Shown here piece by piece: positions 11,800 to 23,394 of a stretch of DNA of 64,000 nucleotides (position 1 is the stretch's first letter; each line of letters begins with the position of its first letter). A model generated the notes under the pieces. That model ran no database searches, had not been told where the DNA came from, and saw nothing but the letters and a program-made list of their open reading frames with translations. Made by a program: the position numbers and the translations under genes. Location of the stretch: NCBI GenBank assembly GCA_029582165.1, contig CM055881.1, positions 19,287,594 to 19,351,593 on the forward strand. The letters are read 5' to 3'. The DNA is from Portulaca oleracea (taxonomy: Eukaryota > Streptophyta > Magnoliopsida > Caryophyllales > Portulacaceae).

Positions 11800-11818
11800 T
11801 CCCCAGTGGAGTCGCCAA
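11800..11818 (-). other. Primer-binding site, tRNA-Arg type
   Basis: On the minus strand the sequence two bases after the LTR end is TTGGCGACTCCACTGGGGA. This is the form found in Ogre/Tat retrotransposons, complementary to the 3' end of a plant tRNA-Arg. It fixes the orientation of the element and identifies 11821-16801 as the 5' LTR. Confidence 0.8.
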
Positions 11819-11820
11819 TA

Positions 11821-13372
11821 TGTAGGACCGCGGAAAAAGTGACCCTCTTTCCCTAATACGCTACTTGAACGTTCTGGAGTCGACTAAGGTTGCTTAATCC
11901 TTAAATAAAGATATTTTTGCTTTATGAAATTCATTTTCGGGGGTAATTTTTTATCTATTCAATAATCAATTTTTATTATTCACATGTTTGAAATTACATC
12001 AAATCAATTTACAAATAATTTTACATAAAGTTCGATTCGAATCCGGGCCAAATATGAGTCTTATGGATCGACAAGGCCCAACAAAAAATATCCAGAAAAA
12101 GTCAAAGGCTGCATGGCCTATAATTATTTTTTCTATGGTATTTTCTCTTGGTTAGGCTCCGGATCAGAATATGGACATATGAAAATTATTTTTTATAAAT
12201 TCTCTCGGCGTAATAAACATGCATGTTGGATAATAAAAAAGAAAGTAAAGAGTCGCCAGCCGATTTAAGGAAACCAACAAACCGAAAATAATAAAAAGTG
12301 ACTCCGGTCTACGAACCCGAATTCTAAGTTCCGGGGCAAGGTTACGAATTTGGGAATTAAAATAGTTCTCAAATCCGCTTGTTAGAAAATAGAATCTACT
12401 AAAATCAAACTTGAAATGAAATTGAGCGGGGAGAACTTTTAATAAATTTCACAAAATTATTATTCGAACATGCAAATGAAAATAAAAGAACGACGGTTTT
12501 TACAAAATGAATGTACAAATAACACGTTAACATGAAATAAACTACATTATTGAAACTTAAAGGATGAACGAACCTCACTTGAAACTTCATTAGGAGGGAT
12601 GGAAGATCGAACTCCTTATGATGACCCTTGACCGTGACTTGAATATGGCTTGGAATGAAGATTATTCGGTTGTGGATGTGGTTTTTGATCGGTGGGACGA
12701 TGATATGTATGATGGTTATGGATGATGATTATGGATGATGGAAGAGAATATGAGCATAGTATAATGAGAGTAAGGAAATGGAGAGAATAAGGATATAGGA
12801 TGATGATTACAAATAGAGTAGAGAGTGATGGAGAGAGTATAGAATGATGAGAAGTTGGTGATGATTTGATGATGGGAAGAGTTGATGAAATGAGTAAGAA
12901 TTAAGCTGGTATTTATAGTGGGAGGATGGATGGAAGGTGAGGGACATGACCCCTTGGATCATGCCCTCCATGCTAATAGCAAGGCCGCCGGGGGTTGCTC
13001 CGGTCAAGGGTCAAAAGTCAACGAGCATGGATCATGGGATTGCATGGAAAATGAGGAAAACAAAATTGGCGCGGATGCTGATTTGAAGAGGAAGGCCGCC
13101 AGGCTGTAGATCCTTCCTCACACAGATTGCCACGCTCGCAATTATATTCCAAGTCTAGGGAATTGAGGAAGGGCGCCGGACCTTCCTATTTTCTTTGTTG
13201 GGGGCGTGTGTGAATTCTGAGATGGGCTGAAGGCCTGTGGAAGAGAGGAGGGCCGTCGAGCCTTCCTTTTTTCTGCGGGCCTTTTGGCGGTGTTGGGCTT
13301 GCCTTGGAAGCGGGCAAGGCCCAGTGACCTTATTTTCTGTAATTAAAGCCCAATTTTTTTTAGCCCAATTTT
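11821..13372 (-). mobile_element. 5' LTR of the Tat/Ogre-like element, left portion
   Basis: Starts TGTAGGACCGCGG directly beside the primer-binding site and follows the 5549-7159 LTR through to the TTTTTAGCCCAATTTT motif, where a LINE has inserted. The remainder of the LTR is at 16747-16801. Small indels distinguish the two LTRs, for example a missing stretch near 12235, so the element is not recent. Confidence 0.82.
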
Positions 13373-13504
13373 TTTTTTTTGTAAGAAAAAGTAAGGAGCT
13401 TTTTATTACGATAACCCACCTGGGGAAAATAACGAATACCATAAAATGAAAACAACAAGTCCACACTCTAACGACTCAACAAATACACAACCTCCAAAAT
13501 AGAA

Positions 13505-13975
13505 TTATCCAACCAAATTCTCAAAAACCCAATTGTGAACACAGCTAGCCTTTGTTTTCCCCAAAATTTGCATAACTAAAATCGATCTAACCTTCTGAAA
13601 ATAAATCTGCACAGATGGTAATTGATTTTTATGCTTCTTCAAGTTCCGAGCTTCCCACACTGTGTAAATGATTGCTGAAAAAACATCCCCCACAACAGGT
13701 TTCCAAATTTTTGGAGCTTTGATGTTCTTCCAATAAGTAGCCCATTGTTGCATAGTCTGAAAGTCGTGTTTCAGACCCAGTTTTGAACAGACTGTTACAC
13801 GCAGCTCTCTAGCAAAAGAACATTTCACAAACAAGTGATCAATTTCTTCTTCCTCTCTACCGCATAAACAACATAAACTGTTGACTGTGAATCCATGTCT
13901 TTTCAATCGTGCAACAACTGGGGTCTTTAAATGCACACAGATCCAAGATATAAAAGCATGTCTGGGCACAGACAA
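13505..13975 (-). pseudogene. LINE C-terminal zf-RVT domain
   Basis: The frame reads RHAFISWICVHLKTPVVARL, then CCLCGREEEEIDHLFVKCSF: a C-x2-C then H-x4-C arrangement that matches the zinc-binding domain following plant L1 reverse transcriptase. It is separated by a stop and frame change from the RT frame to its right. It is a remnant of the LINE polyprotein with no independent function. Confidence 0.85.
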
Positions 13976-14040
13976 AGGAGATCATATGAGTTTTGCCCAA
14001 GCAAAATTAGCATCCCCCATTAGCTCCCTATAATAATCTT

Positions 14041-15222
14041 TCACTGAGAAAATGCCATTTCTCCCCCATCTCCACACACCTGAATATGACATCCTCCTTT
14101 TACTTCCTCTTTCATAGTACATACTTTCCTCCAATACCTGCAAACCTGTCCAGTGGGTTTATAATCCCACCAAGACTTGCGCTTAATGTATTTTTCATGA
14201 ACCCACTTGATCCACAAACCATCCTTGAGCACAGCTATATCAAAAACAAATCTAGCTATATTAGCTTTGTTCCACCTCAGAGGATCCTTAATGCCAAGCC
14301 CCCCTAATTTCATTGAACGACACAATGTGTCCCACTCAATCAAAGGCACTTTCTTGTATTCTACTTCGGCTGACCAAATGAAGTTTCTGCAAATATTTCT
14401 CACTTGATCCAAGACACCCTTAGGTAAAAGGAATACCCTGGCCCAGTATCTAAATATACCCATCAAAACAGACTTAACCAGAGCAATCCTCCCCACATAA
14501 GATATAAGTTTAGTCGACCATGATCGTACTCTACTAGTTAATTTTGCTACCAAACTTGAGCAATCCACACTTGACAGTCTACTTGTAGTAATTGGAATGC
14601 CCAAGTATGTGAGAGGGAATTTACCTTGATTAAATCCAGTAATGTTGCAGATGGTTTCCATTGTATCAGCATCGCACCCAACACAAACAACCTCAGGCTT
14701 CTCTTTATTTACAAACAACCCTGTGACTGCAGAAAAATGATCAAACTGTCTAAGAATTGTTGTCACAGAACCAGAATCAGCTTTGCAGAATAGGATCAAA
14801 TCATCTGCAAAAAGAAGATGATTCAATTTCAGCTCCGAACACCCAGGGTGATACTGGAAATCCTCCATGTATTGTAATTGTCTCAAGCTTCTTGATAAGT
14901 ATTCCATTACCAAAACAAACAATAAAGGAGAGAGGGGATCCCCTTGTCTCAAACCCCTTCCCCCTTTAAAGTATCCATATATCTGACCATTCATCTGTAT
15001 AGAGTATGAAGGAGTAGCTACATACATCATTATCCACCTTCTGAATTTGATGGGAAAATTAAACGCTTCCATCATCTCTTCTATGCACTCCCAATAGATT
15101 GAATCATACGCTTTCCTTAGGTCCATTTTAATAATACATCTCGGTGATATATTCTCCAAATGGTACCCTCTAGCAACCTCTTGACAAAGAAGTACATTAT
15201 GCACTAACTCCCTGCCTTTCAC
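14041..15222 (-). pseudogene. LINE reverse transcriptase fragment (393 codons)
   Basis: This is the best preserved LINE frame. It has DLRKAYDSI near residue 33, LRQGDPLSPLLFVLVMEYL near residue 91, FADDLILFC near residue 137 (the catalytic FADD box) and TYLGIPI near residue 205. These are in the order of plant L1 RT palm and thumb motifs. The frame starts only because an upstream stop at about 15228 leaves a downstream ATG; the N-terminal fingers lie in other frames at 15463-15666. Its activity would have been target-primed reverse transcription of LINE RNA, now lost. Confidence 0.92.
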
Positions 15223-15700
15223 AAAAGCACACTAGCTTTGATCAATCAATAACGGTAATACATGTTTCAATCTTTCACAAAGAAGCTTTGAGAGAACTTT
15301 GTAGATTACATTACAGCACGAAATTGAACGGAAATCCGCAGCTCCCTGTGGGTTTTACTTCTTTGGAAGAAGAGTCAAGTTTGTGGCATTAATGCAACTT
15401 AGCATCTTCCCTTCTTTCAGGCTGTCAATTACAGCGTCCAACACCAATCCCCCAATCATATTCTAATGATATTTATAGAACGAGCTGTTAAATACATCTG
15501 GCCCCGGTGATTTATCACTAGGAATAGAGAATACAACTTGTTTAATATCTGCAGAAGAGAAATCCCTAATTAATCCACATTGCTGCTTGATATTTAGAGT
15601 ATACCCATTCTGAACAACACCTTGGATCCACCTTCTCTTGAGTATACTGTGATATTTTCGAAGCAAAAATTTGAAATCAACCCAGGCCCCATAACTTGCC

Positions 15701-15900
15701 CACTTGCGACCGTTATTTTAACGGTCGCTCGTGATGTTTAACGGTCGCTGCGGGCGACTGTTAAAATTATAGTGCGACCGTTAACTAAATTAGCGACTGT
15801 TAAATTAACGGTCGCTCGTTAACAGTCGCACGAGAAAAACTGGACCGTTAATTTAACGGTCTCAATTTAACGGTCGCAATTCTCATGTTATGTTGTAGTG
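15701..15900. mobile_element. CACTA-like MITE rich in the ACGGTCGC motif
   Basis: The block interrupts LINE coding sequence. Its right end read inward is CACTACAACATAAC, a CACTA-type terminus. The left end begins CACTTGCGACCG and is variant or truncated. Between them the motif (T)TAACGGTCGC and its inverse occur at least seven times, giving several overlapping hairpins. No target duplication is visible with confidence. Confidence 0.6.
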
Positions 15901-16093
15901 ATACCGCTGTTACCTAAGTAGTTTTCTTATAATATTGCACCATTACCTCAGCCACACTATCAAAACCTGCGACCAATTCTCCATTTTCATTATGAATAGT
16001 ATATACATATGTATCCAATTGTCTTTGTTTCAGCTTGGAGAAGAAAAACCGAGAGCACGAATCACCCTTCTAGATCCACTCTTGCTTACTCTG

Positions 16094-16666
16094 TTATCGC
16101 ATCAATTTGAATGCAGAATCCAAAATAACTTCATGGTGGGCTCTTTTTTGCATCTCTTCCTCAATTAAGCTAGTATTCTGCAAATCCCCTTGTAATCTGC
16201 TCTGCAAATTTTCAATCACAATCCTACTTCTCGCCACTTGCTCATAAATGTCCTGGAATTTATGTGTATGCAATTTCCTCAGAGGGGTCTTCAAACTTCT
16301 CAAAAATTGGACTAGTTGAAACATCTTGCAACCCTCTCGCTGAACTCCACAAGCATCCTCAACAATGCTCAAATAATCTGGGTCTAACTGCCACATTTTA
16401 CAATATCTGAACTTGGATTTGAGACTGGGAGTATCATGAAAAGATAGTTTAATTGGTGCATGATCTGAAATTCCAAATGGAAGGAATTCAGTATGCATAA
16501 ATCCCATCGAGGAAGACCAACAACTATTTGTGAAACATCTGTCTAATCTGCTCCAAGTATGATGATTAGTCCAAGTGTAATATGCACCATAGAATAACAC
16601 CTCCTGTAATGAGAAAACTTCCAAACATTCCTTAAAATCCACAGTCTCAAAGTGTTCTATCTTCAC
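16094..16666 (-). pseudogene. LINE endonuclease C-terminal part
   Basis: The frame contains YTWTNHHTWSRLDRCF and later FGISDHAPIKLSF. The SDHAP-type box is the last conserved motif of the exonuclease-endonuclease-phosphatase fold in plant L1 elements. The frame continues into the alpha-helical linker before RT. The N-terminal catalytic motifs are missing because of 5' truncation. Confidence 0.85.
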
Positions 16667-16746
16667 TCCTCAAATTCGATATTCCTCACTCAAAACAGAG
16701 TTAAAATCTCCCAGCACCATCCAACCATCGTCCATATCTGCTGCAA

Positions 16747-16801
16747 TTTTTAGCCCAATTTTCCTAAGTGAAATTTATCGATACAAAAGTCGGTGTCTAC
16801 A
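16747..16801 (-). mobile_element. 5' LTR of the Tat/Ogre-like element, right end
   Basis: Resumes after the LINE with the duplicated TTTTTAGCCCAATTTT, then aaatttatcg and the terminal TGTCTACA. The next 5 bp, TTGGA, are the probable target duplication (GTGGA at 5544-5548). Confidence 0.8.
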
Positions 16802-17015
16802 TTGGAGTACCTTATTTTTTTTTATTATATATAATGTTTAATTATTTTAGGAAAATAAATTATCTATGAATAGTTTTTGCAGTTTTTATGAATGTTTCAT
16901 TTTGTAATTTCTAATTTATGACATAATTTTATTGTTATATTTTAGCTGTCTTTGTATATGATTAAATATTGACTATTAGATATCTCGTGCATTGCACGGG
17001 TTTAGGACTAGTAAG
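16802..17015. other. AT-rich intergenic DNA with a short palindrome
   Basis: No gene is visible. At about 16985-17000 the perfect palindrome CGTGCATTGCACG precedes ggtttaggactagta. This resembles the hairpin-near-end arrangement of some Helitron termini, but no matching 5' end was found. Confidence 0.3.
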
Positions 17016-17017
17016 TG

Positions 17018-17055
<38 letters not shown>

Positions 17056-17056
17056 T
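17016..17056. repeat. (AAT)n microsatellite
   Basis: About thirteen uninterrupted AAT triplets. Confidence 0.95.
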
Positions 17057-17451
17057 CCATTTGGTAAGCTTCAACTTTTGCCTATTTCAAGTTATCACCA
17101 CTTTTTAAATTATTCCAAGTGGTAGACTTATTTTGAAAATTATTCCAAATAGCTGGTATGTTTATTTTGAAAACTTTGAAAATTATTTCAAGTTTTCAAG
17201 CACTTTTAAAATTATTTCTAGTTATGAAACACTTTAGATATTATTTCAAGTGAGTTGATTATGAGATTGATAGGGAGAGTTAAATGAAATTGAGAGAGGA
17301 GAAAGTTTTAAGAACAATATTTTAACAACGGTACAAGAAGAAGCTCATGAGATGAAATATTTTTCAAAATAAGCCTACAATTTGGAATAGTTTAAAAAGT
17401 GGTTGACAACTTAGAATAACCAAAAGTTAAAACGTACCAAATGAAATTTCC
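17057..17451. mobile_element. MITE with about 70-bp inverted ends
   Basis: The left arm CCATTTGGTAAGCTTC with following caacttttgcc... matches the inverse of the right arm ...ccaaaagttaaaacg ending TACCAAATG. Both contain a ccactttttaaa-type segment. The centre is AT-rich without coding potential. The target duplication is not certain because the left side borders a microsatellite. Confidence 0.7.
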
Positions 17452-18800
17452 CTAATAATAACAAATAAATAATAATAGTTAATAATTAACAATAACAAGT
17501 TCACCGAAAAATGCTTTAAATATTAATATTGCTTAACAAGTTTATGGAAGGTAAATTGTAAAGTAGAAATGTTAGGGTGATTTTATTAATGTCAAAAATT
17601 TGAAAGGAGATCCGTACAAAATATTCTAATTGGAAAAGGTCGATCTATATCATCCAAAATGGGTTAGGACTCTATTTGGAATGCCTGAAAAAAGTCAAAG
17701 GCATGTCCCATGCAAACATGCAAACATGACAAAACCCGACACTAATGAAGATAGTTAGGCTGTAAAGCTTTGACAACTTTAATTGCCAATATTCATCAAC
17801 TTATGAAGCTATCATCAATCTTATGCATGCGACAAACGAGAGGATGGAATGTGTATAATTTCGTATATATCTATTTGCTGTAGCTCGTGTTATTGAATTG
17901 TCAAGGATTGTTTAAATTTGGGCACTTGTCGTATTTTTATTCTTTTCTCACCACCCATGTTTTCAATGCATATTGATAATTCTAGTCTCGCCTGTGTACG
18001 ACACGCGCAGATTCAATAATTATAAATATAAATTTTAATATATTAATATTAAATAAAAATTCTTTCCATAATATAAAAGTTAAACAATATTTAATTTTAT
18101 ATTTAGTTTAAATTCTAGTTTAATATAAATTAAAATTAAATTTTAATTTATTCAATAGTCAATTATTTGTCTATGAAAAATACAATAGACATAAAAACTA
18201 ATTAAATATAATTAATATAATTAACTGAAATAAAAATATTTTGTATAGACTTTTTGAAATACCCGCGTCAAAAATAAATATTATTTGTATTATTCAATAT
18301 TATTTGACTCATTAATAATTTTTAAGGAGACACAAACCATAAATCTAAATTTTCATTTTTGTTTATATCCTTTCATTGAATAGTTCCGTTGGACTTTTGT
18401 AATACTAGTACTATTTTGAGAATTTATAGTCTTGGACAAAAATCAACAGCGTTAACTTTTATAATAAATTATGGGTCCTCACGTGTCGCCTTGTAGGCTA
18501 TTGTCAGACGCATAGGATTAGAATCCTGGAGTTATTAATACTACTTTCGGTCAAGGTAGGAAAAGGAAACATGATTTTTTTTTTTTTTTTGGTCGATTAA
18601 TTCCTGAGCCTGATTATGAATACCCCCAACTTATTCAATTAATCGCAAAGAGCTTGGTATACGTTGGTAGCCGGCATCCAAATTTAAGATTGTTAGGAAG
18701 GAGGTTCTAGAATCAATGGAGTAGGAAGAGGCAAATTACAATGCATATCTTAGGAAGATTATTTTATTAATCAAGTTGATGCATATCTTATGAAGCATAA

Positions 18801-18836
<36 letters not shown>

Positions 18837-18942
18837 AACGATGGTAAATGACATGTTGAGTTATGATAAGGATGAGGATGATTAAATTGATAAGGTTCGG
18901 AGGTGATCAGCAAGAAAAAGTAAATAACGATAGCAGAACTAT
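17452..18942. other. AT-rich intergenic DNA, no gene recognised
   Basis: No open frame or repeat of note except a (TA)n tract at about 18788-18832 and a T-run at 18575-18590. The section 18010-18330 is extremely AT-rich. Confidence 0.5.
18788..18832. repeat. (TA)n microsatellite
   Basis: About twenty TA dinucleotides in an uninterrupted run. Confidence 0.95.
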
Positions 18943-19306
18943 TGGAAAATTGGATTTAAATAATCTGAATTTTGGGTCATAGTAGATTTAATAATCTGAT
19001 CTTTAAATTTGGTTCTGAATAATATGAACTTTGGGCCCCTTGGATTCTAGTAGCATGTCACCGAGTTAAGTTCAACATAAATCGGTGGCGGGATGACGTG
19101 GTGGCGGTGATATGTGCTTGGGCATTTTAGGTATGTCATGCTACTGCTGACACGCCATCCCACCATCGAGTTAAGTTGAACTTAACTCAGCTGCATGTTA
19201 CTAGAATCCAAGGGACCCAAAGTTCTGTTTATTCAGATCAAATCTAAAATTCAGATTATTAAGTCTATTATGGCCCAAAGTTCAGATTATTTAAATCTAA
19301 TTTCTC
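18943..19306. mobile_element. Foldback MITE, about 364 bp
   Basis: The left arm ggatttaaataatctgaa...gggtcatagtagatttaataatctga and the right arm are inverse copies over roughly 120 bp, reaching the inner pair ccttggattctagtagcatgt / acatgttactagaatccaagg. Near the centre a second pair, gagttaagttcaac / gttgaacttaactc, extends the stem. Ends and target duplication are uncertain. Confidence 0.75.
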
Positions 19307-20250
19307 ATTATATTAAGGGTCTTTCACTAATTCTTTTCTTATTGTATGTAATTCCTTTATAGTATCAATATTTTTGGGTATATCATGATTAGTATGTGCA
19401 CATATATTGATTACTAGGTCTCAAATGAGTTATAGGTGATCCTGTTTTCAGAGTTGATAATTTGATTCGACTATTCCATATAAGTGGTGTAATGCTTTTT
19501 TAGTCTTCAATTCCTTCATGCCAAAATACTGTTTTATAAAGTGTTTTTCCGTAAATTAATTTTATTAAATTGGGTTGACATACGCGCTATTGTTTAAAGT
19601 ATATTTTATTTTGTTATAATTATGTTTGGAAGGTTGTTTTAACTACACATTGACGTACTTATGTGTTTACAAAGTACTCCCTTTCATATTAATTTTATAA
19701 GTTGTGTTTATAGTTTGTCCTTTATACACAAAGAGAAATTTTATGACAATTTACCAACATATTTGTAAAGTATTCGTTATGATTAATAGTTTTGGTATTT
19801 TTCGAATTAATTGAACCTTTTGTTTGCTTATATGACTTTATGGGTCTGATTCATTGTTATTTGAAACTACTTAACTGGGTACTATTTTTTATGATTTGAT
19901 GCTCAAGTTACTGGTTTTGTTTTTGGTCTATGTCTTCTGCCTTAACCAGTTAAGGTATGCACTGGACATGTCGATCGTCTTATATTCACACTATTGTGTA
20001 TTTTGATATGTGTATCTATACTCTGTTGAGCCCGATTGTGTCTATTACTCTTGGTTACCCATGCCATTGGGCCAGTAGTGGCTTTTTGTTGCCCAGTCCA
20101 TTGGCTAGTAGTGGTCTTACCCCCAAATTGTGTTTTGTTATATTGTGTCATTCTAACAGTAAATCATTTATGAATATTATTTTATATTTTGAGGTTTTTA
20201 GGTCAGTAAATTGTTTACAAAACTGGAGCGTTACCGTCGCGTGGAGGATG
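19307..20250. other. Intergenic DNA, nothing recognised
   Basis: Open frames of 69 and 103 codons near 19942-20268 have no recognisable family and no codon bias that convinces me. They are not called. Confidence 0.4.
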
Positions 20251-21290
20251 ATGATTAGCTTGAGTTGAAGAATGGAATCAACAATCAACAAGAATCATGG
20301 ACACCCAAAGGAATGGATATGACCTTGGGTAAGGAGAGTCCACAACCCTAGGCCTAACACCCCACCATGATTATCATAAAGGATAAACCACCAAATAATC
20401 ACTAAAGAAATGACTTGAATCACCACCAAATTGATTGGATAAAGATAACAAGGTTTGAGAGAAAACTAGGGAAAACCCTAAAATGCAAAGCATAACATTC
20501 ATAATCTGCAAAACTGTTGAAAACACGCTGGGAGGGGGGTATTTATACAAATAAGGTTTGAAAATTAAAACACAGCGTTTTAACTACGAATCACGTGCAG
20601 GATCAGTGGTCGTCGCAGGCGGCACGGGACGGTCGCGGGCGTTACCTACCAACGGACGCAGCAAACTGCTCCAGTGTAGCGTAGGGTCGCGGGCACTACA
20701 CTATGGTCGCGGGCGCGACGGACAGATGGGATGGCGGCTGTCGCGAAAGATTCGCAATCAGCAACAGCAGTCGCGGCGCAAGACTAGTCGCCGCGGGCGC
20801 GACAAACAGTAGAAAGGGTGGGGGCGGCTGGCAACGTTCTCTGGCCCCTTGACAGCGTTTTTCCGTTGGCGTGAAAGTGGGAATCCTCTGGAAAAGACGA
20901 TGGCAGCGGCCTCCAAGGCACTAGCAGCGTTTCTCCACAAAACCCAGCCAAGGCCCTGCCTAGCGCTGCGTCGCGGGTGCTACCATGGGGGTAGCGGGCG
21001 TTACACCCACAGCCTAGGTGGTAACGGGCGCTACCTGTGGTGTATCGGGTGCTACCTGCCTACTGCCAAGGCTACTTTGTTCGGCTCTTCTTTCAAACCC
21101 ACTCCCGGACCCAATGTCATGTGGCTCCTCGTCTCGGGACGGCGCGGTACGCTCCCGAGTCCCCCGGGGCTGGAGGAACAAAACCCGAGCCTCCTCGTTT
21201 CCCAACATTTGATGACTCGCCATAGCCTTGCTCGCTTAATACTCACCACCCCACCCTTGGAGAAGGTGTAATGGTTCTTGAAAGTGAGCG
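20251..21290 (-). mobile_element. LTR-like repeat with GC-rich cassette (family 1, copy a)
   Basis: Layout matches the gypsy LTRs at 49647 and 54413: an AT-rich part with aggtttgagagaaaactaggg, then atttatac, then a GC-rich part (20590-21060) built of variants of gtcgcgggcgcgac and gggcg(t/c)tac. The primary sequence outside these phrases has diverged. Minus orientation is assumed from that resemblance. No coding region is attached. Confidence 0.45.
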
Positions 21291-21460
21291 GTTTAGCGGG
21301 TTTATCGCGGGAATGCCGGGTCGGAATTTCAAGCCTGGCTAAGGGAGCTCGGACCTGATCCCGACATGGTCCAGAAACCCAACCATGTTTTGTAATTAAA
21401 TTGTTATTTAACTCTAGCCTAGCCTATGTTTTATTCAGATGCCTAACCCATCTAAGGGAG

Positions 21461-21852
21461 TGTTACGCTACTTGCTACACTTTCGAGCACATCATTTCAT
21501 CTTCCTTTTTTATTTTCAGATTATGATTCTTGACTTTTTGGTATTGTTGGAGTTCCTTATGATATGACCGTAGCGCAGCAGAAATGTAATGAGATGGGAT
21601 TTTGAGTAGGATTGGTGTTTTCTATTTTCTACTCGATGGCTCATTAAAGTTGTAAGACTTTGTTATGACTTGTCACAACTTCCGCTATATAGTTAAGTAT
21701 AATGTCTAGTAGACTTTTCAATCAAGTATTCTTTGTCCAAAGCTAAGTCTATTTTCGTCCCTTGGTTTGTTTCTATCTTGAGCCTTGCATGGCTGTGGGA
21801 CTTTGTCCTACAGGTGTGCTGCATTTATTACCCCTTGGTTCGGGGCGTGACA
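21461..21852 (-). mobile_element. Gypsy-type LTR (392 bp), solo or remnant
   Basis: On the minus strand it begins TGTCACGCCCCGAACC, a start typical of plant Ty3/gypsy LTRs of the Tekay/Del kind, and ends AAGTAGCGTAACA. The flanking 5-mers (GGGAG, CTTTT) do not match, and neither a primer site nor a clear polypurine tract adjoins it. It is either a decayed solo LTR or part of a truncated element. Confidence 0.6.
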
Positions 21853-22079
21853 CTTTTCCTAAAATATTTCATGTGAATACAAGTGTAAAATAAATGTCAT
21901 TGTTATTTAATAACTAATAGTTTATGATACACATTGAAACTATGTTGCAAATAGGCAAAACATAGTTATATGGATTAGCTTTAGATATTGTAGAAACATA
22001 GCTAAAGGGTCTTTGTAATCAAATCACTTAACATACAAACTATTTGGTGTATCTAAAAGGTTGTATTTCTGTGTATAAT

Positions 22080-22970
22080 GAACATGCGGCATGGCATGTT
22101 GGGGAATACTTGCTTGAGTTGATGAAGAAGAAGACCTTGAACACGGAAACCAACAATGGAGCTTGAACACAAGATACGGACTTGGGTAAAGGAGGATTCC
22201 ACCACCGAGGACTACAACTCCACCAAGATTAGATAAATACTAGCACCACTAATCCATACAAGAATTGACTTGTTAACACCACCACGATGAATTGAGGCTA
22301 AAGTAAGAACAAGATTTGAGAGAGAAGGTCTTGGAGAGATACCCTTGCTTTTCAGTATTAATAGCCAATGGAATGCCTCTTCCTCCAATGTTAATGGTTA
22401 TAAACATTGGAGCGGAAGAGGGAAGACAAAAAAATTACAATTAAGCCACCCATTTACACGTGCATTAGGAAAAGAAAGGAAAACAAATAACGCTGAAAAT
22501 TACAAAGAATGCGTCGGCATTTCAAGGGGCGGCCAGCGCCTCTTCTAGCGTGGAACGCGCCTCAACCAGAGGCATTAGGCATTTTCTAAAACAAGAGGCG
22601 CGACCAATGCCTCTTTCTGGGTGAGACTTCGACAAAGGGGAGGAGGACAAGGGAAGGCACTGCTTGCGCCTTGGAGGCGCGACCGGCGCCTAGCTCAAGC
22701 CTCCTTTTTAAACATTCCTCGGCTTGCTCTCCCAATCCGGTCCAAAATAACCCCACTCCCTTGGTGTTAGGATCCAAAAGGCCCTCAGGTATTGGTGACA
22801 CGTCCCGGGCCTCTAGAGGGGCTCGAGGCCTATCCAAAGGATGACTGAGATGATCCTAAAGGGCTCGGAGTCAAGAGGAAATTGAACCTCCATGTTTAGG
22901 TAAGTGGTTGCAACCGTGTTGGTGCGGGAAACAAGCGAAGAGTAAGGTACCCAAGCCTCTTCAGAACAAT
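22080..22970 (-). mobile_element. LTR-like repeat with GC-rich cassette (family 1, copy b)
   Basis: Same plan as 20251-21290: cttgagttgatgaagaag and caagatttgagagagaagg in the AT-rich part, then a GC-rich part (22510-22700) with repeated gaggcgcgacc(a/g) units. An 83-codon frame on the minus strand is a by-product of the GC-rich segment. Ends are not defined. Confidence 0.4.
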
Positions 22971-22979
22971 TATAAGTTT

Positions 22980-23394
22980 AAGGAAGGATTTTTGGACGCT
23001 AATATACTCAACTTTTGGGGTATTGGACAATAATGCACTAAACTTTGAGGGGTGTTGGACAATAATACACCCGAAAAGTTTTCGAAGGGGCTGACTTGGT
23101 GATGATTTTACGTGGCAGACCCAGAAGATGAATAAGCTAAATAATATCTAAATTTATGACATGTCAACTAATTTAGACATGCAAAAGTGATTTTATACAG
23201 CTACAACAATCTTTCAGCGGGAACCCATTTAAACAAATGTGATTTTATTTTTTTTTTTTTTACTCTTTTCAAAGCTGATTCTCTTTGCTTATGTGTAGAT
23301 TAGCTGACATGTCATAAATTTAAATATTTTTGGACCAATTGATCTCCTCCACCTGTCATATAGGTGACAGGCTTAAAACGTGTTACGTCACTAT
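22980..23394. mobile_element. MULE-type MITE fragment
   Basis: It begins ggacgctaatatactcaac and contains the ggacaataatgcact / ggacaataatacac pair. The same phrases occur at 2640-2715 inside the hAT MITE. An inverse partner is not clear, so this is probably one arm plus interior. Confidence 0.4.

Larger units (their letters stand above)
13373..16746 (-). mobile_element. 5'-truncated L1-type LINE inserted in the LTR
   Basis: A 3.4-kb non-LTR retrotransposon on the minus strand. Its poly(A) tail is the T-run starting at 13373. A 16-bp direct repeat TTTTTAGCCCAATTTT at 13357-13372 and 16747-16762 is the target duplication. From right to left it encodes the end of the endonuclease domain (16666-16094), part of the linker, reverse transcriptase (15222-14041) and a zinc-finger/RNase H-adjacent domain (13975-13505). 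The start of the endonuclease is missing, consistent with ordinary 5' truncation at insertion. Stops and frameshifts show it is dead. Confidence 0.92.

Noticed and set aside
14041..15222. An intact LINE reverse transcriptase gene
   Set aside because: The frame is long but lacks the fingers region, starts after a stop, and the flanking domains lie in other frames.
16970..17015. Helitron terminus at the GTGCATTGCAC palindrome
   Set aside because: No 5' TC end, no CTRR terminus next to an AT target, and no RepHel sequence could be identified.
20558..21271. ORFs of 60-140 codons in the GC-rich segment 20558-21271
   Set aside because: GC-rich, stop-poor sequence opens frames on both strands. The content is repetitive gcgcgac-type sequence, with no protein family.
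21461..21852. A solo LTR with target duplication
   Set aside because: The 5-mers on either side (GGGAG and CTTTT) do not match, so the solo LTR status is not shown.
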